Below the pieces are notes generated by a model. The model was not told the origin of the DNA and ran no database searches. It saw nothing but the letters and a program-made list of their open reading frames with translations. DNA of 64,000 nt from Pseudoalteromonas rubra (GTDB taxonomy: Bacteria > Pseudomonadota > Gammaproteobacteria > Enterobacterales > Alteromonadaceae): assembly GCF_000238295.3 (NCBI RefSeq), contig NZ_AHCD03000032.1, forward strand, positions 62,001 through 126,000, read 5' to 3'. Below, one piece after another: positions 43,044-51,436 of the stretch. The translations under genes were made by a program, and so were the position numbers. Each line of letters opens with the position of its first letter. Position 1 is the stretch's first letter.

Positions 43044-43211
43044 AATAGTTTATTTTTCTGCGTATAAGTTCAGTGCACGATACTAGCACAATCAAGAAAG
43101 CCGGGTCATACCCTTGACCCCAAAAAAAAGTGTAAAATTTTTTTAATAGTGGCTCTAAATTACACCGGGTTTTAGTGTAGAATGCGGCAAATCTCGCGGT
43201 ATGGACCTTCA

Positions 43212-44879
43212 ATGTTTTCGTTATCAAGATTTAAACATATGAATTTCAAGGGAGATTTGTTCGGTGGTGTGACCACTGCGATCATTTCCCTACCACTCGC
43301 CCTCGCCTTTGGCGTGGCATCCGGAGCCGGAGCTGAAGCCGGTATGTGGGGCGCAATTCTCGTTGGCCTCTTCGCTGCCTTATTTGGCGGTTCTACTTCT
43401 CTGATCTCAGAACCAACTGGCCCGATGACGGTCATTATGACAGCAGTTCTGACCACCATGATATCAAAATACCCCGAAGCGGGGCCGGCAATGGCCTTCA
43501 CAGTGGTGATGATGGCGGGCGCATTTCAGATATTACTGGGCACGCTCAAGCTTGGTAAATATGTAACCCTGATGCCATACAGCGTGGTCTCCGGGTTTAT
43601 GTCCGGAATTGGTGTCATCTTAATCATACTGCAACTGGCTCCCTTGCTCGGGCATCAAGCGCCCCCAGGCGGTGTGCCAGGTACGTTGTCCGCTTTTCCT
43701 GAGCTATTTCTCAATTTACATTTCTCTGAGCTCTTTTTAGGGGTCCTCACCTTAGGTGTGCTGTTTTACATGCCTAAGAAGTATCGCCAGTATGTGCCTG
43801 CTCAACTAGTTGCACTAGTCATTGTGACCTTAATCTCAATCTTGCTGTTTGATACTGACAGCATTCGCCGAATTGGTGAGATCCCCAGTGGCTTGCCTGA
43901 AATTGTCTGGCCAACTTTTACCCCGGAACTCTTTACCGAAATGGTTATCGATGCCCTGGTGCTGGGTACCTTAGGGTGCATTGATACCTTGCTGACAGCC
44001 GTTATCGGTGACAGTCTGACGCGTACAGAGCACGATTCTGATAAAGAACTACGTGGTCAGGGTATTGCAAACATGATTGCAGGCTTCTTCGGCGCACTAC
44101 CAGGTGCCGGTGCCACCATGGGCACAGTTGTCAACATACAGGTAGGTGCACGCTCCCCATTAGCAGGGATTTTCCGCGCCCTGATCCTAATGGCCGTTGT
44201 ATTTGTGGCTGGCAGCCTGACTGAACCGATCCCGATGGCTGTGCTCGCCGGTATCGCGGTATATGTCGGGATTAACATTCTGGACTGGAGCTTTATTCAG
44301 CGTGCACATAAACTCAGTATCAGTCAGATGGCCATCATGTATGGTGTTATGTTACTGACGGTTTTCGTCGATTTGATGGTTGCAGTTGGCCTGGGGGTCT
44401 TTATTTCCAATATTATGGTGATTGAACGCCTCAGCCGAGTTCAGGAACAACATGTAAAAGCCATCAGTGATGGTGATGCCGATGAAGATGTTCCACTTTC
44501 AACGCATGAGCGTGCGTTATTAGAGCAGGCCAAAGGCAAACTTTTGTTCTTTTATCTGTCCGGTCCGATGATCTTTAGTGTATCAAAAGCAATCACTCGC
44601 CAGCATCGCCATATCGGCGAATATAAAACCATGGTGCTTGATTTAAGTGATGTGGCCATGCTGGATGTGACCGTCAGCCTCGCTATTGAAAACGCCATCA
44701 GTGATGCACTGGATGCTGACTGTCAGGTCTTTATTTACTCACCAAATAAAGACACAAGTGAGCAGCTTCAGAAGTTCGATATTCGAAGCAAACTGGGTGA
44801 CCATGCCTTCTGCAAGAGCCGCGAGCAGGCATTGACCAGCGCGCTGGAAGCGATGCAAAGCAATACTATTGAGGCCTAG
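43212..44879 (+). CDS. SulP family anion transporter with C-terminal STAS domain
   Basis: The 555-residue protein has about ten to twelve membrane segments (to about residue 420), with the SulP-type opening DLFGGVTTAIISLPLALAFG and EPTGPMTVIMTA. It ends in a cytosolic STAS domain (about 445-550) with VLDLSDVAMLDVTVS. SulP proteins carry sulfate, bicarbonate or organic anions; several features recall the bicarbonate group (BicA-like), but this is not certain. The start is ambiguous: I prefer the ATG at 43212, since a -10-like TAGAAT at 43178-43183 would put the transcript start after 43182. Another ATG lies at 43239. The 3' end overlaps the LysR gene by four bases. Confidence 0.88.
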   Translation: MFSLSRFKHMNFKGDLFGGVTTAIISLPLALAFGVASGAGAEAGMWGAILVGLFAALFGGSTSLISEPTGPMTVIMTAVLTTMISKYPEAGPAMAFTVVMMAGAFQILLGTLKLGKYVTLMPYSVVSGFMSGIGVILIILQLAPLLGHQAPPGGVPGTLSAFPELFLNLHFSELFLGVLTLGVLFYMPKKYRQYVPAQLVALVIVTLISILLFDTDSIRRIGEIPSGLPEIVWPTFTPELFTEMVIDALVLGTLGCIDTLLTAVIGDSLTRTEHDSDKELRGQGIANMIAGFFGALPGAGATMGTVVNIQVGARSPLAGIFRALILMAVVFVAGSLTEPIPMAVLAGIAVYVGINILDWSFIQRAHKLSISQMAIMYGVMLLTVFVDLMVAVGLGVFISNIMVIERLSRVQEQHVKAISDGDADEDVPLSTHERALLEQAKGKLLFFYLSGPMIFSVSKAITRQHRHIGEYKTMVLDLSDVAMLDVTVSLAIENAISDALDADCQVFIYSPNKDTSEQLQKFDIRSKLGDHAFCKSREQALTSALEAMQSNTIEA

Positions 44880-45742
44880 AGCGCGTCGGCCAAAAAGTCT
44901 ATTAACGCACGGATAGCCGTAGACAAATACTTTCTGGGCGGATACACCGCCCAGATCCCCTCCTCCATGGGTGCAAACGCATCCAGCACTGTTACTAATT
45001 CACCACGTTCAATGGCATCTTGCACATAATAGTGCGGTAGCTGAACAACACCTAACCCCTGCTTCGCCGCATCCAGCAACGCCCAGCCACTGTTGCATCT
45101 CAATGTACCAGTTACCTTAACATGCCGCTCTACGCCGTGATCCATAAAGCGCCAGTAATGTGCGTTGCCCAACAGACAATTCTGCCTTTGCAGATCTCTG
45201 ATTGCTGTAATTGGGCCCTGCTGATTTAAGTATTGTGGAGAAACACACACCAAAGTGCGCCTTTGCGACAGGCGTTTTGCATGTAATGAGGAGTCTTTGA
45301 GTTGACCGATCCGAATTGCAAGGTCAACGCCCTGCTCCACCAGATCTAACTGCGCATTGGTCAGCTCCATATCGACCGTCACCGAAGGAAAACGACACAT
45401 AAACTGATGTACCAACGGCATGATGTATTGTTCGCCGTACATCACAGGCGCAGTCAGCCTGATTTTCCCCGTTGGCTCACTGTCTCTTTGTCTCAGTGCC
45501 GCCGTTGCATCATCATAGGCGTGCTGGAGCAACCTGGCATGACCGAGAAACACCTGGCCCTCGGGTGTCAATGCCAGATTTCGGGTTGTTCTGGTTAGTA
45601 GCTGATAACCGAGCTCGGATTCCAACGTTTTAACCCGACGACTGACCTGCGCCACTGAAGTGTCCAGCTGCTGCGCTGCCGCTGTGAAGGAACCACTGGT
45701 CGCCACCGCGACAAACTCATCTAAACCTGACCATCTATCCAT
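44876..45742 (-). CDS. LysR family transcriptional regulator
   Basis: The 288-residue protein has the N-terminal winged helix-turn-helix (about residues 4-62: FVAVATSGSFTAAAQQLDTS, then VSRRVKTLESELGYQLLTRT) and a C-terminal effector domain. I start at MDRWSGLDEF (45742); an upstream ATG at 45787 adds 15 residues that do not fit the family. It is divergent from frmA, the usual position of a LysR regulator controlling its neighbour. Its probable target is the formaldehyde operon. Escherichia coli uses FrmR, a different type, for this task. Confidence 0.9.
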   Translation of the reverse strand: MDRWSGLDEFVAVATSGSFTAAAQQLDTSVAQVSRRVKTLESELGYQLLTRTTRNLALTPEGQVFLGHARLLQHAYDDATAALRQRDSEPTGKIRLTAPVMYGEQYIMPLVHQFMCRFPSVTVDMELTNAQLDLVEQGVDLAIRIGQLKDSSLHAKRLSQRRTLVCVSPQYLNQQGPITAIRDLQRQNCLLGNAHYWRFMDHGVERHVKVTGTLRCNSGWALLDAAKQGLGVVQLPHYYVQDAIERGELVTVLDAFAPMEEGIWAVYPPRKYLSTAIRALIDFLADAL

Positions 45743-45780
45743 TATTACAAATACGTAAAAGTCTTTCTTAATTTTTAAGA

Positions 45781-45808
45781 TTATCAAACTCTCACAGCAA
45801 GTTATACT
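45781..45808 (+). promoter_or_regulatory. Candidate frmAB promoter
   Basis: TTATCA and TATACT with a 16-base spacer predict a start near 45815, about 25 bases before frmA. It lies in the short gap to the divergent LysR gene, where that regulator would bind. Found by eye. Confidence 0.4.
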
Positions 45809-45839
45809 TTTGTTTTCACACTACAAAACTGGAGTAATG

Positions 45840-46961
45840 ATGGCTGAATTTATTAAATCACGGGCAGCGATTGCCTGGGGACCAGGACAACCACTGAGTA
45901 TTGAAGAAGTGGATGTGATGATGCCTAAAGCAGGCGAAGTATTGGTTAAAATCGTTGCCACAGGTGTCTGTCATACAGACGCGTTCACCCTATCAGGAGA
46001 AGATCCAGAAGGCGTTTTCCCGGCGATTTTAGGTCACGAGGGTGGCGGTATTGTCGAAGCTGTCGGTGAAGGGGTAACCAGTGTCGCAGTCGGTGATCAC
46101 GTTATTCCGCTCTACACACCAGAATGTGGCGAATGTAAATTCTGTACGTCAGGTAAGACAAATTTATGTCAGAAAATCCGTGCAACTCAGGGCAAAGGGG
46201 TTATGCCTGACGGAACCACTCGTTTTTACAAAGATGGTGAGCCTATTTATCACTATATGGGCACTTCAACCTTCTCAGAATATACTGTTCTTCCTGAGAT
46301 TTCCCTGGCCAAAGTCAATAAAACTGCGCCACTGGAAGAGATCTGCCTGTTAGGGTGCGGGGTAACAACAGGGATGGGTGCGGTGATGAATACAGCCAAA
46401 GTACAACCTGGCGATACCGTTGCCATCTTTGGCCTGGGCGGTATTGGCCTGTCAGCCGTGATTGGTGCTGTGATGGCGGGTGCAAGTCGGATCATCGGCG
46501 TTGATATCAATACAGACAAATATGCGCTGGCAGAAAAACTCGGTGCAACGGATCTCATCAACCCAAATGATTATGACAAACCTATTCAGGAGGTCATCGT
46601 TGAGATGACTGACGGAGGGGTGGATTTCTCATTTGAGTGTATTGGTAACGTGAATGTTATGCGTAGCGCACTGGAATGTTGTCACAAAGGCTGGGGCGAA
46701 TCCGTGATCATCGGGGTTGCGGGTGCAGGTCAGGAAATCTCTACCCGTCCTTTCCAATTGGTAACCGGCCGGGTATGGCGAGGCACGGCATTCGGCGGTG
46801 TTAAAGGCCGTTCAGAGCTGCCAGAAATCGTCGAGCGTTACATGGCAGGTGAATTTAAACTGGATGACTTTATTACCCACACGATGTCACTAGATGACAT
46901 TAACGAAGCATTTGAGCTAATGCATCAGGGTAAGAGTATTCGTTCGGTGATCCATTTATAA
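45840..46961 (+). CDS. frmA: S-(hydroxymethyl)glutathione dehydrogenase / class III alcohol dehydrogenase
   Basis: The 373-residue zinc enzyme oxidises the formaldehyde-glutathione adduct with NAD to S-formylglutathione. Seen are CHTDAFTLSGEDPEG (catalytic zinc Cys), GHEGGGIVE (His), the structural zinc cluster CGECKFCTSGKTNLC (about residues 93-107), the Rossmann motif FGLGGIGLS and the catalytic Cys in LLGCGVTTG. The class III pattern is clear. GGAG stands before a double ATG; I choose the second (45840), which gives better spacing. frmB follows after 11 bases. Confidence 0.95.
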   Translation: MAEFIKSRAAIAWGPGQPLSIEEVDVMMPKAGEVLVKIVATGVCHTDAFTLSGEDPEGVFPAILGHEGGGIVEAVGEGVTSVAVGDHVIPLYTPECGECKFCTSGKTNLCQKIRATQGKGVMPDGTTRFYKDGEPIYHYMGTSTFSEYTVLPEISLAKVNKTAPLEEICLLGCGVTTGMGAVMNTAKVQPGDTVAIFGLGGIGLSAVIGAVMAGASRIIGVDINTDKYALAEKLGATDLINPNDYDKPIQEVIVEMTDGGVDFSFECIGNVNVMRSALECCHKGWGESVIIGVAGAGQEISTRPFQLVTGRVWRGTAFGGVKGRSELPEIVERYMAGEFKLDDFITHTMSLDDINEAFELMHQGKSIRSVIHL

Positions 46962-46972
46962 AAGAGCACATT

Positions 46973-47815
46973 ATGGAATTATTGAGCGAAAACAAAGTCG
47001 CCGGAGGCTGGCACCGACGTTATCAGCACGACAGCCAGCATACTCAATGTAAAATGACCTTTGCCGTTTTTTTACCTGAGCAAGCACTTAAAGGCCAACC
47101 TGTACCTGTGCTTTACTGGCTGTCAGGGCTGACCTGTAACGACGAGAACTTTATGCAAAAAGCTGGCGCGTTTAAACGTGCCAGCGAACTGGGGATAGCA
47201 ATCGTCTCACCGGATACATCACCGCGTGGTGAAGAGATCCCGGATGATCCGGAAAATAGCTATGATTTTGGACTGGGCGCAGGCTTTTATGTCAATGCGA
47301 CACAAGCCCCCTATGATAAACACTACCAGATGTACAGCTATGTCAGTGACGAGCTGCCAAAACTTATCGAAGCGCATCTTCCGGTCTCTGACAAGCGTGC
47401 CATAGCAGGACACTCCATGGGTGGCCACGGCGCACTGATCATCGGACTGAAAAACCCAACACGCTACCAGAGTATCTCGGCATTTAGTCCTATCTGTAAT
47501 CCGATGGATTGTCCTTGGGGCAAAAAAGCATTCACAGGCTACCTGGGCGCAGACAGCTCAGTATGGCGAGCATACGACGCCAGCCACCTGCTCAGGCAAA
47601 ATACGGGGGATATAAAAGCACCTATTCTGGTTGATCAGGGCGATGCTGACCAGTTCCTGGCTGAGCAACTCAAACCTGAAGCCCTCGAGCAGGCCGCTCA
47701 GGCTGCAAATTACCCGTTTACACTGAGAATCCAACCGGGATATGACCACAGTTACTTCTTTATTTCGACCTTCATCGATTCGCACCTGGATTTCCACGCG
47801 CAATATCTGAAGTAA
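46973..47815 (+). CDS. frmB: S-formylglutathione hydrolase
   Basis: The 280-residue serine hydrolase splits S-formylglutathione into formate and glutathione, the second step of formaldehyde detoxification. It has the esterase D layout with nucleophile Ser148 in AGHSMGGHG, the early LSGLTCNDENF, a later Asp in LVDQGDADQFL and His in PGYDHSYFFI. The family length (about 278) agrees. It is co-transcribed with frmA and followed by a terminator. Confidence 0.95.
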   Translation: MELLSENKVAGGWHRRYQHDSQHTQCKMTFAVFLPEQALKGQPVPVLYWLSGLTCNDENFMQKAGAFKRASELGIAIVSPDTSPRGEEIPDDPENSYDFGLGAGFYVNATQAPYDKHYQMYSYVSDELPKLIEAHLPVSDKRAIAGHSMGGHGALIIGLKNPTRYQSISAFSPICNPMDCPWGKKAFTGYLGADSSVWRAYDASHLLRQNTGDIKAPILVDQGDADQFLAEQLKPEALEQAAQAANYPFTLRIQPGYDHSYFFISTFIDSHLDFHAQYLK

Positions 47816-47825
47816 ACGGCACAAA

Positions 47826-47847
47826 AAAAGGCGCTAACGCGCCTTTT
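47826..47847. terminator. Bidirectional intrinsic terminator between frmB and fabY
   Basis: AAAAGGCGC-TAAC-GCGCCTTTT, ten bases after the frmB stop, with T runs on both strands, serves the two convergent genes. Confidence 0.92.
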
Positions 47848-47866
47848 GTTTGCTTAACATAGTATT

Positions 47867-49768
47867 TTAATCCGTCAGATCACCATACTGATTACTGACG
47901 TTCAGCTTGACTGCTTTATCAAAGCCTGGGATCTCCAGGGCTTCTTTACTCAGCTGCAATTCGGATTCATCAATCATGCCATCACCAAATCGATAGATAA
48001 GCTCATACTGCCCCAAATCTGCTGCTTGCTGATAACTGGCTTGTTGTTGCTTCGTCTCTGCCAGTTTGGCACCATGCTCTGCAAGTACGGCGTCACTGTA
48101 GCGCTTGGATAACATTTTCAGCGTGATGGCAGGCGACAGTACTGTTGCTGTTGCATTATTGCCACCAAACCCTTTGGAGTTGATAAATGCGATATCCATT
48201 TCACCACAGTGATAATGGTGGGTACGGATATCCAGATGCTGATCATGAACATCTTCTGCCACCGCATCGATAGTTGTCACACCCGGCATGATCTGATGAC
48301 TGAAGACACCCAGCGCCATTGCTAGCTGGTCACCAGATGCCGGACCAATGGTATGGCCAACAAATGCCTTAGGCGCAGCGATTTTCCAGCCTTCGATAGC
48401 AAATGTCTCAGCAATGCGATGATAAATCAAAGATTCGGTCACGCGGTTTTGCGGTGTGCTGGAACCATGTGCCAGAATAAAACTACGCTGTTGAAGCGCT
48501 TCAGTACCTGCGATCTGCTCGGCCAACGCCACTGACTTTGCCATCGTAATGTAGTTACCCGGACCAGGCGCTGTAATCGATTTTTTCACCCCATCCGCAT
48601 TAACATAAACATCTGCAATGGAGCCCATGATATCGGCACCCAACTCAAGCGCTAGCTTATCATCCATCAGGATAGTTACCTGTGCGCCTTCGCCAATAGT
48701 AAAGCCACAGTTTTCGCCAAATGGACGACTGGTGCGACGGTAATCAACCTGATCGGTGTTATCAAGCTTGCGCAAGCCTTCTTCGTTTGCCAACGCGCCC
48801 ATATTGCCAAAGCCTTCTATGATCTCTGGGGTTAACGCACACTCAACACTGGCGACCACAGCAATTCGGGTTCGACCTGCCTGAATGTCATTAACTGCTG
48901 CACGTAAATTATACAAAAACGTCGCACAAGCACCTGTTGTCGAGAAAGTAGTACCCACACTGCCTGTCACATAAGCATTGATAAAGTCCGTTGGCATAGA
49001 GTTCAACCCCAATGCCAGCTGCTTAGTACTCACCCGCTCCCCTTTCATGCGACTACGAAAAAGACCACCCAGCCCTTCATCATTTACCTGACCTGCTATG
49101 GATGCTGAATAAGTGCCAATCTGATCCGGCTCAACACTGTTCATAACCTTCTGCCAGACCAGGCCAGTAGAGCGAATGGCATCGGTCGCGGCAAAAATGG
49201 TGGCTTGCAAACCACGTGGCTGATAACGACTGTTGTACATGGCTGAGGGATCAAATCCGGTTGGCAGCTGCCCTGCTGCTTTAATCGGATTGTCTCTGTA
49301 GCTATCCACTTTGACAGCCAGCTGCTCTGGAATAAGCACCTGAGCCGTTTTTTCATCCAGCATTTCAATCTGCCAGCTCGATGGTACAGGCGTCGGTAAA
49401 TCACGTTTACGGCACGTAAAGGTTAAACCATGGCTATCATTAGCCTGCATTGTCAGCTTTTGCTGCCAATGTGTTGCATCTACATCAAAGTGGTTTTTTT
49501 CGATTCTGCGGATTAGTGTGCCATCAACAATCTGCTGGCCAAAGCGTGCTTCAATTTCGTCACGCTGAACGATTTCGCCTTCAGCTGTTACCAACTCCGA
49601 TCCCTGTAAAGACACCAGGTTCATCAAAGTCGCTAAACCCAGGAAAGTTTCCTGCCTTGCAGCATCATCCAGGCTATCTAATACTATGCGACGAAAGCCC
49701 TGATGGAACGAGGTTCTGCCAGCGGCATTTACACCGCCCATACCTACGATAATTGGTAATGCTGTCAT
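47867..49768 (-). CDS. fabY: Beta-ketoacyl-ACP synthase FabY
   Basis: The 633-residue condensing enzyme is much longer than FabB or FabF and matches the FabY type known from Pseudomonas aeruginosa, which starts fatty acid synthesis from acetyl-CoA and malonyl-ACP. The catalytic Cys281 stands in STTGACATFLYN. The two histidines are in ILAHGSSTPQNR (about 430) and KAFVGHTIGPASGD (about 470). The first 180 residues are an N-terminal extension specific to this type. Whether the genome also has FabH cannot be seen. It is divergent from the GlxA-like regulator gene, which could control it. Confidence 0.9.
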   Translation of the reverse strand: MTALPIIVGMGGVNAAGRTSFHQGFRRIVLDSLDDAARQETFLGLATLMNLVSLQGSELVTAEGEIVQRDEIEARFGQQIVDGTLIRRIEKNHFDVDATHWQQKLTMQANDSHGLTFTCRKRDLPTPVPSSWQIEMLDEKTAQVLIPEQLAVKVDSYRDNPIKAAGQLPTGFDPSAMYNSRYQPRGLQATIFAATDAIRSTGLVWQKVMNSVEPDQIGTYSASIAGQVNDEGLGGLFRSRMKGERVSTKQLALGLNSMPTDFINAYVTGSVGTTFSTTGACATFLYNLRAAVNDIQAGRTRIAVVASVECALTPEIIEGFGNMGALANEEGLRKLDNTDQVDYRRTSRPFGENCGFTIGEGAQVTILMDDKLALELGADIMGSIADVYVNADGVKKSITAPGPGNYITMAKSVALAEQIAGTEALQQRSFILAHGSSTPQNRVTESLIYHRIAETFAIEGWKIAAPKAFVGHTIGPASGDQLAMALGVFSHQIMPGVTTIDAVAEDVHDQHLDIRTHHYHCGEMDIAFINSKGFGGNNATATVLSPAITLKMLSKRYSDAVLAEHGAKLAETKQQQASYQQAADLGQYELIYRFGDGMIDESELQLSKEALEIPGFDKAVKLNVSNQYGDLTD

Positions 49769-49885
49769 ATCAAACTCTTATCAAATAAAACTAATGAACC
49801 GATTTTAGAACGAAGGAAAATATGATACTTTTCTTTTTTCGCCATATAACATGCAAATTACGCCACCACTAAGAGGTCGGATGAG

Positions 49886-50881
49886 ATGGGTGCTTACAAT
49901 CACCGTATTGCCTTCACGCTTTATGAGCAAATGCTCATAACGAGCGTAACATTACCCATAGAAATGCTGCGCGCCGGTGAAGCGTTTGCAAGACGCCATT
50001 TGGGCAATGAGTTTATACCGCTGGAAATTGCCTGGCTAAGTGAGAGCGGAGAAGCTGTTCTCTCATCAATGGGGGTGCCCTTTTCAGCACACACCAGTTT
50101 CAGTGCGCTAAGCGATTTCGACTACATTATTATCCCCAGTATCTGGCGTAACCCTCGCCCGGTGTTGAGAAAAAATGCCTCATTGGTTTCAAATTTAGCC
50201 CAGGCACGGCGCTCAGGTGCCACACTCATTGGTGTTGGAACTGGCGTTTGCTTTCTAGCTGAGTCAGGGATCCTTGACGGACATTCAGCAACAACTCACT
50301 GGCATTATGCTGAACAGTTTAAGCGCAATTACCCCTTGGTTGCTCTGCGCCCGGATTACTTCATCACTCAGTCAGAACGACTATATACCGTCGCAAGCTT
50401 AAACGCGCTGGCAGACGTGATTGTTCACTTTATTGGTCAATTTTATGGTCAGGAGGCGGCGAATCATGTGCAACAGAACTTTTCTCATGAAGTGCGAAAA
50501 CCTTATGAAGAGCAAAGATACCTGGAGGGTGCGGTGGATCGGCATAGCGATGAACAAATAGCCTCAATCCAGTTTTGGTTACGCAACAACAGTGCGAATG
50601 AAATCACACTCCCCAACGTCGCCGCGCAATTTGGTATGAGTTATCGAACGTTCAATCGCCGCTTCAAAGCTGCAACGGGTCAGACTGCCGCGAACTATTT
50701 GCAAACAGCTCGAGTACGTCAGGTGACTGAACTATTGGCCTCAACGAATCTGAGCATTCAGGAAATAGCAATGGCTTGCGGGTTTAGCTCTCAGGGGCAA
50801 CTTACCAGGGTCTTCAAAAATACGATGAATCAGACCCCCAGTCAGTATCGGCAAGTGGTCAGAAAGAAACTCTTTTCATGA
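49886..50881 (+). CDS. GlxA-like transcriptional regulator (DJ-1/PfpI domain plus AraC HTH)
   Basis: The 331-residue protein has an N-terminal DJ-1/PfpI-like domain (about residues 6-185) in which the nucleophile region reads GVGTGVCFLAESGILDG, and an AraC-type DNA-binding domain (about 225-325) with two helix-turn-helix units (LPNVAAQFGMSYRTFNRRFK; IQEIAMACGFSSQGQLTRVF). Such proteins sense amines or other small metabolites. The ligand and targets are not known. It is divergent from fabY, and its stop abuts that of the GreA-type gene. Confidence 0.9.
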   Translation: MGAYNHRIAFTLYEQMLITSVTLPIEMLRAGEAFARRHLGNEFIPLEIAWLSESGEAVLSSMGVPFSAHTSFSALSDFDYIIIPSIWRNPRPVLRKNASLVSNLAQARRSGATLIGVGTGVCFLAESGILDGHSATTHWHYAEQFKRNYPLVALRPDYFITQSERLYTVASLNALADVIVHFIGQFYGQEAANHVQQNFSHEVRKPYEEQRYLEGAVDRHSDEQIASIQFWLRNNSANEITLPNVAAQFGMSYRTFNRRFKAATGQTAANYLQTARVRQVTELLASTNLSIQEIAMACGFSSQGQLTRVFKNTMNQTPSQYRQVVRKKLFS

Positions 50882-51358
50882 TCACTGTAACTCAAGTACC
50901 TCCAGCCACTGAGTTGTGCCATTGAAATTAAATTCAATCTCCTCCCCCAGATCACGTCCTTGGAGGGCCAGACCGATAGGAGACGCGAGCGTGATCACTC
51001 TCACTTCTGTGGCACCCAAAACTACTTTCAGCCCGCCTTCACAGGGGCCGACATAAAACCAGTGATGCTGACCCTGTTCATCAACTAACTCAACCAAAGC
51101 CCCTACCTGAACGGCATCAGGGCGGCTTAACGTATAGGTCTGCTCAAATGCCTGGATGGCTTTGTGTGCTTGATCGACCCGCTCACTTTGTCCTTCGGCG
51201 AGGTAGCCTGACTCAATACTTAAAGAATCATACTGAGTTTCCGCCGCACTTTGTTCATGGATCGCATCTGCACGGGCACTATCCGCAGCCTCCTGTGCCT
51301 CCTGGAGCTTGCGTTCCAGCGCAAACCTTAAATGTTCAATTACGTGGCTTTTATTCAA
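50882..51358 (-). CDS. GreA/GreB-family transcription elongation factor-like protein
   Basis: The 158-residue protein has a helical N-terminal half (about residues 1-75, coiled coil) and a C-terminal GreA/GreB domain (about 80-158) with LVELVDEQGQHHWFYVGP and ITLASPIGLALQGRDLGEE. The coiled-coil tip reads ETQYDSLSIESGYLAEGQS, not the acidic ENAEY motif of GreA, so RNA cleavage stimulation cannot be assumed. It may bind the secondary channel of RNA polymerase with another effect. The true greA is probably elsewhere. Its end touches the end of the AraC gene, leaving no space for a terminator. Confidence 0.82.
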   Translation of the reverse strand: MNKSHVIEHLRFALERKLQEAQEAADSARADAIHEQSAAETQYDSLSIESGYLAEGQSERVDQAHKAIQAFEQTYTLSRPDAVQVGALVELVDEQGQHHWFYVGPCEGGLKVVLGATEVRVITLASPIGLALQGRDLGEEIEFNFNGTTQWLEVLELQ

Positions 51359-51380
51359 ACTAACCCTCTTAAAACCTCAA

Positions 51381-51400
51381 AAAGGGCCCTAGGGCCCTTT
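51381..51400 (-). terminator. Intrinsic terminator after the 637-residue lipoprotein gene
   Basis: AAAGGGCCCT and AGGGCCCTTT form a perfect 20-base palindrome. On the minus strand it ends in five T, closing the envelope operon 37 bases after its last stop codon. Confidence 0.85.
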
Positions 51401-51436
51401 CAAGTAAAGACATCATTTTAACAGTAACAGGCCCAA

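Noticed and set aside
51381..51400. GGGCCC palindrome as a restriction or recombination site
   Set aside because: The T tract on the minus strand and the place after a stop codon explain it fully as a terminator.
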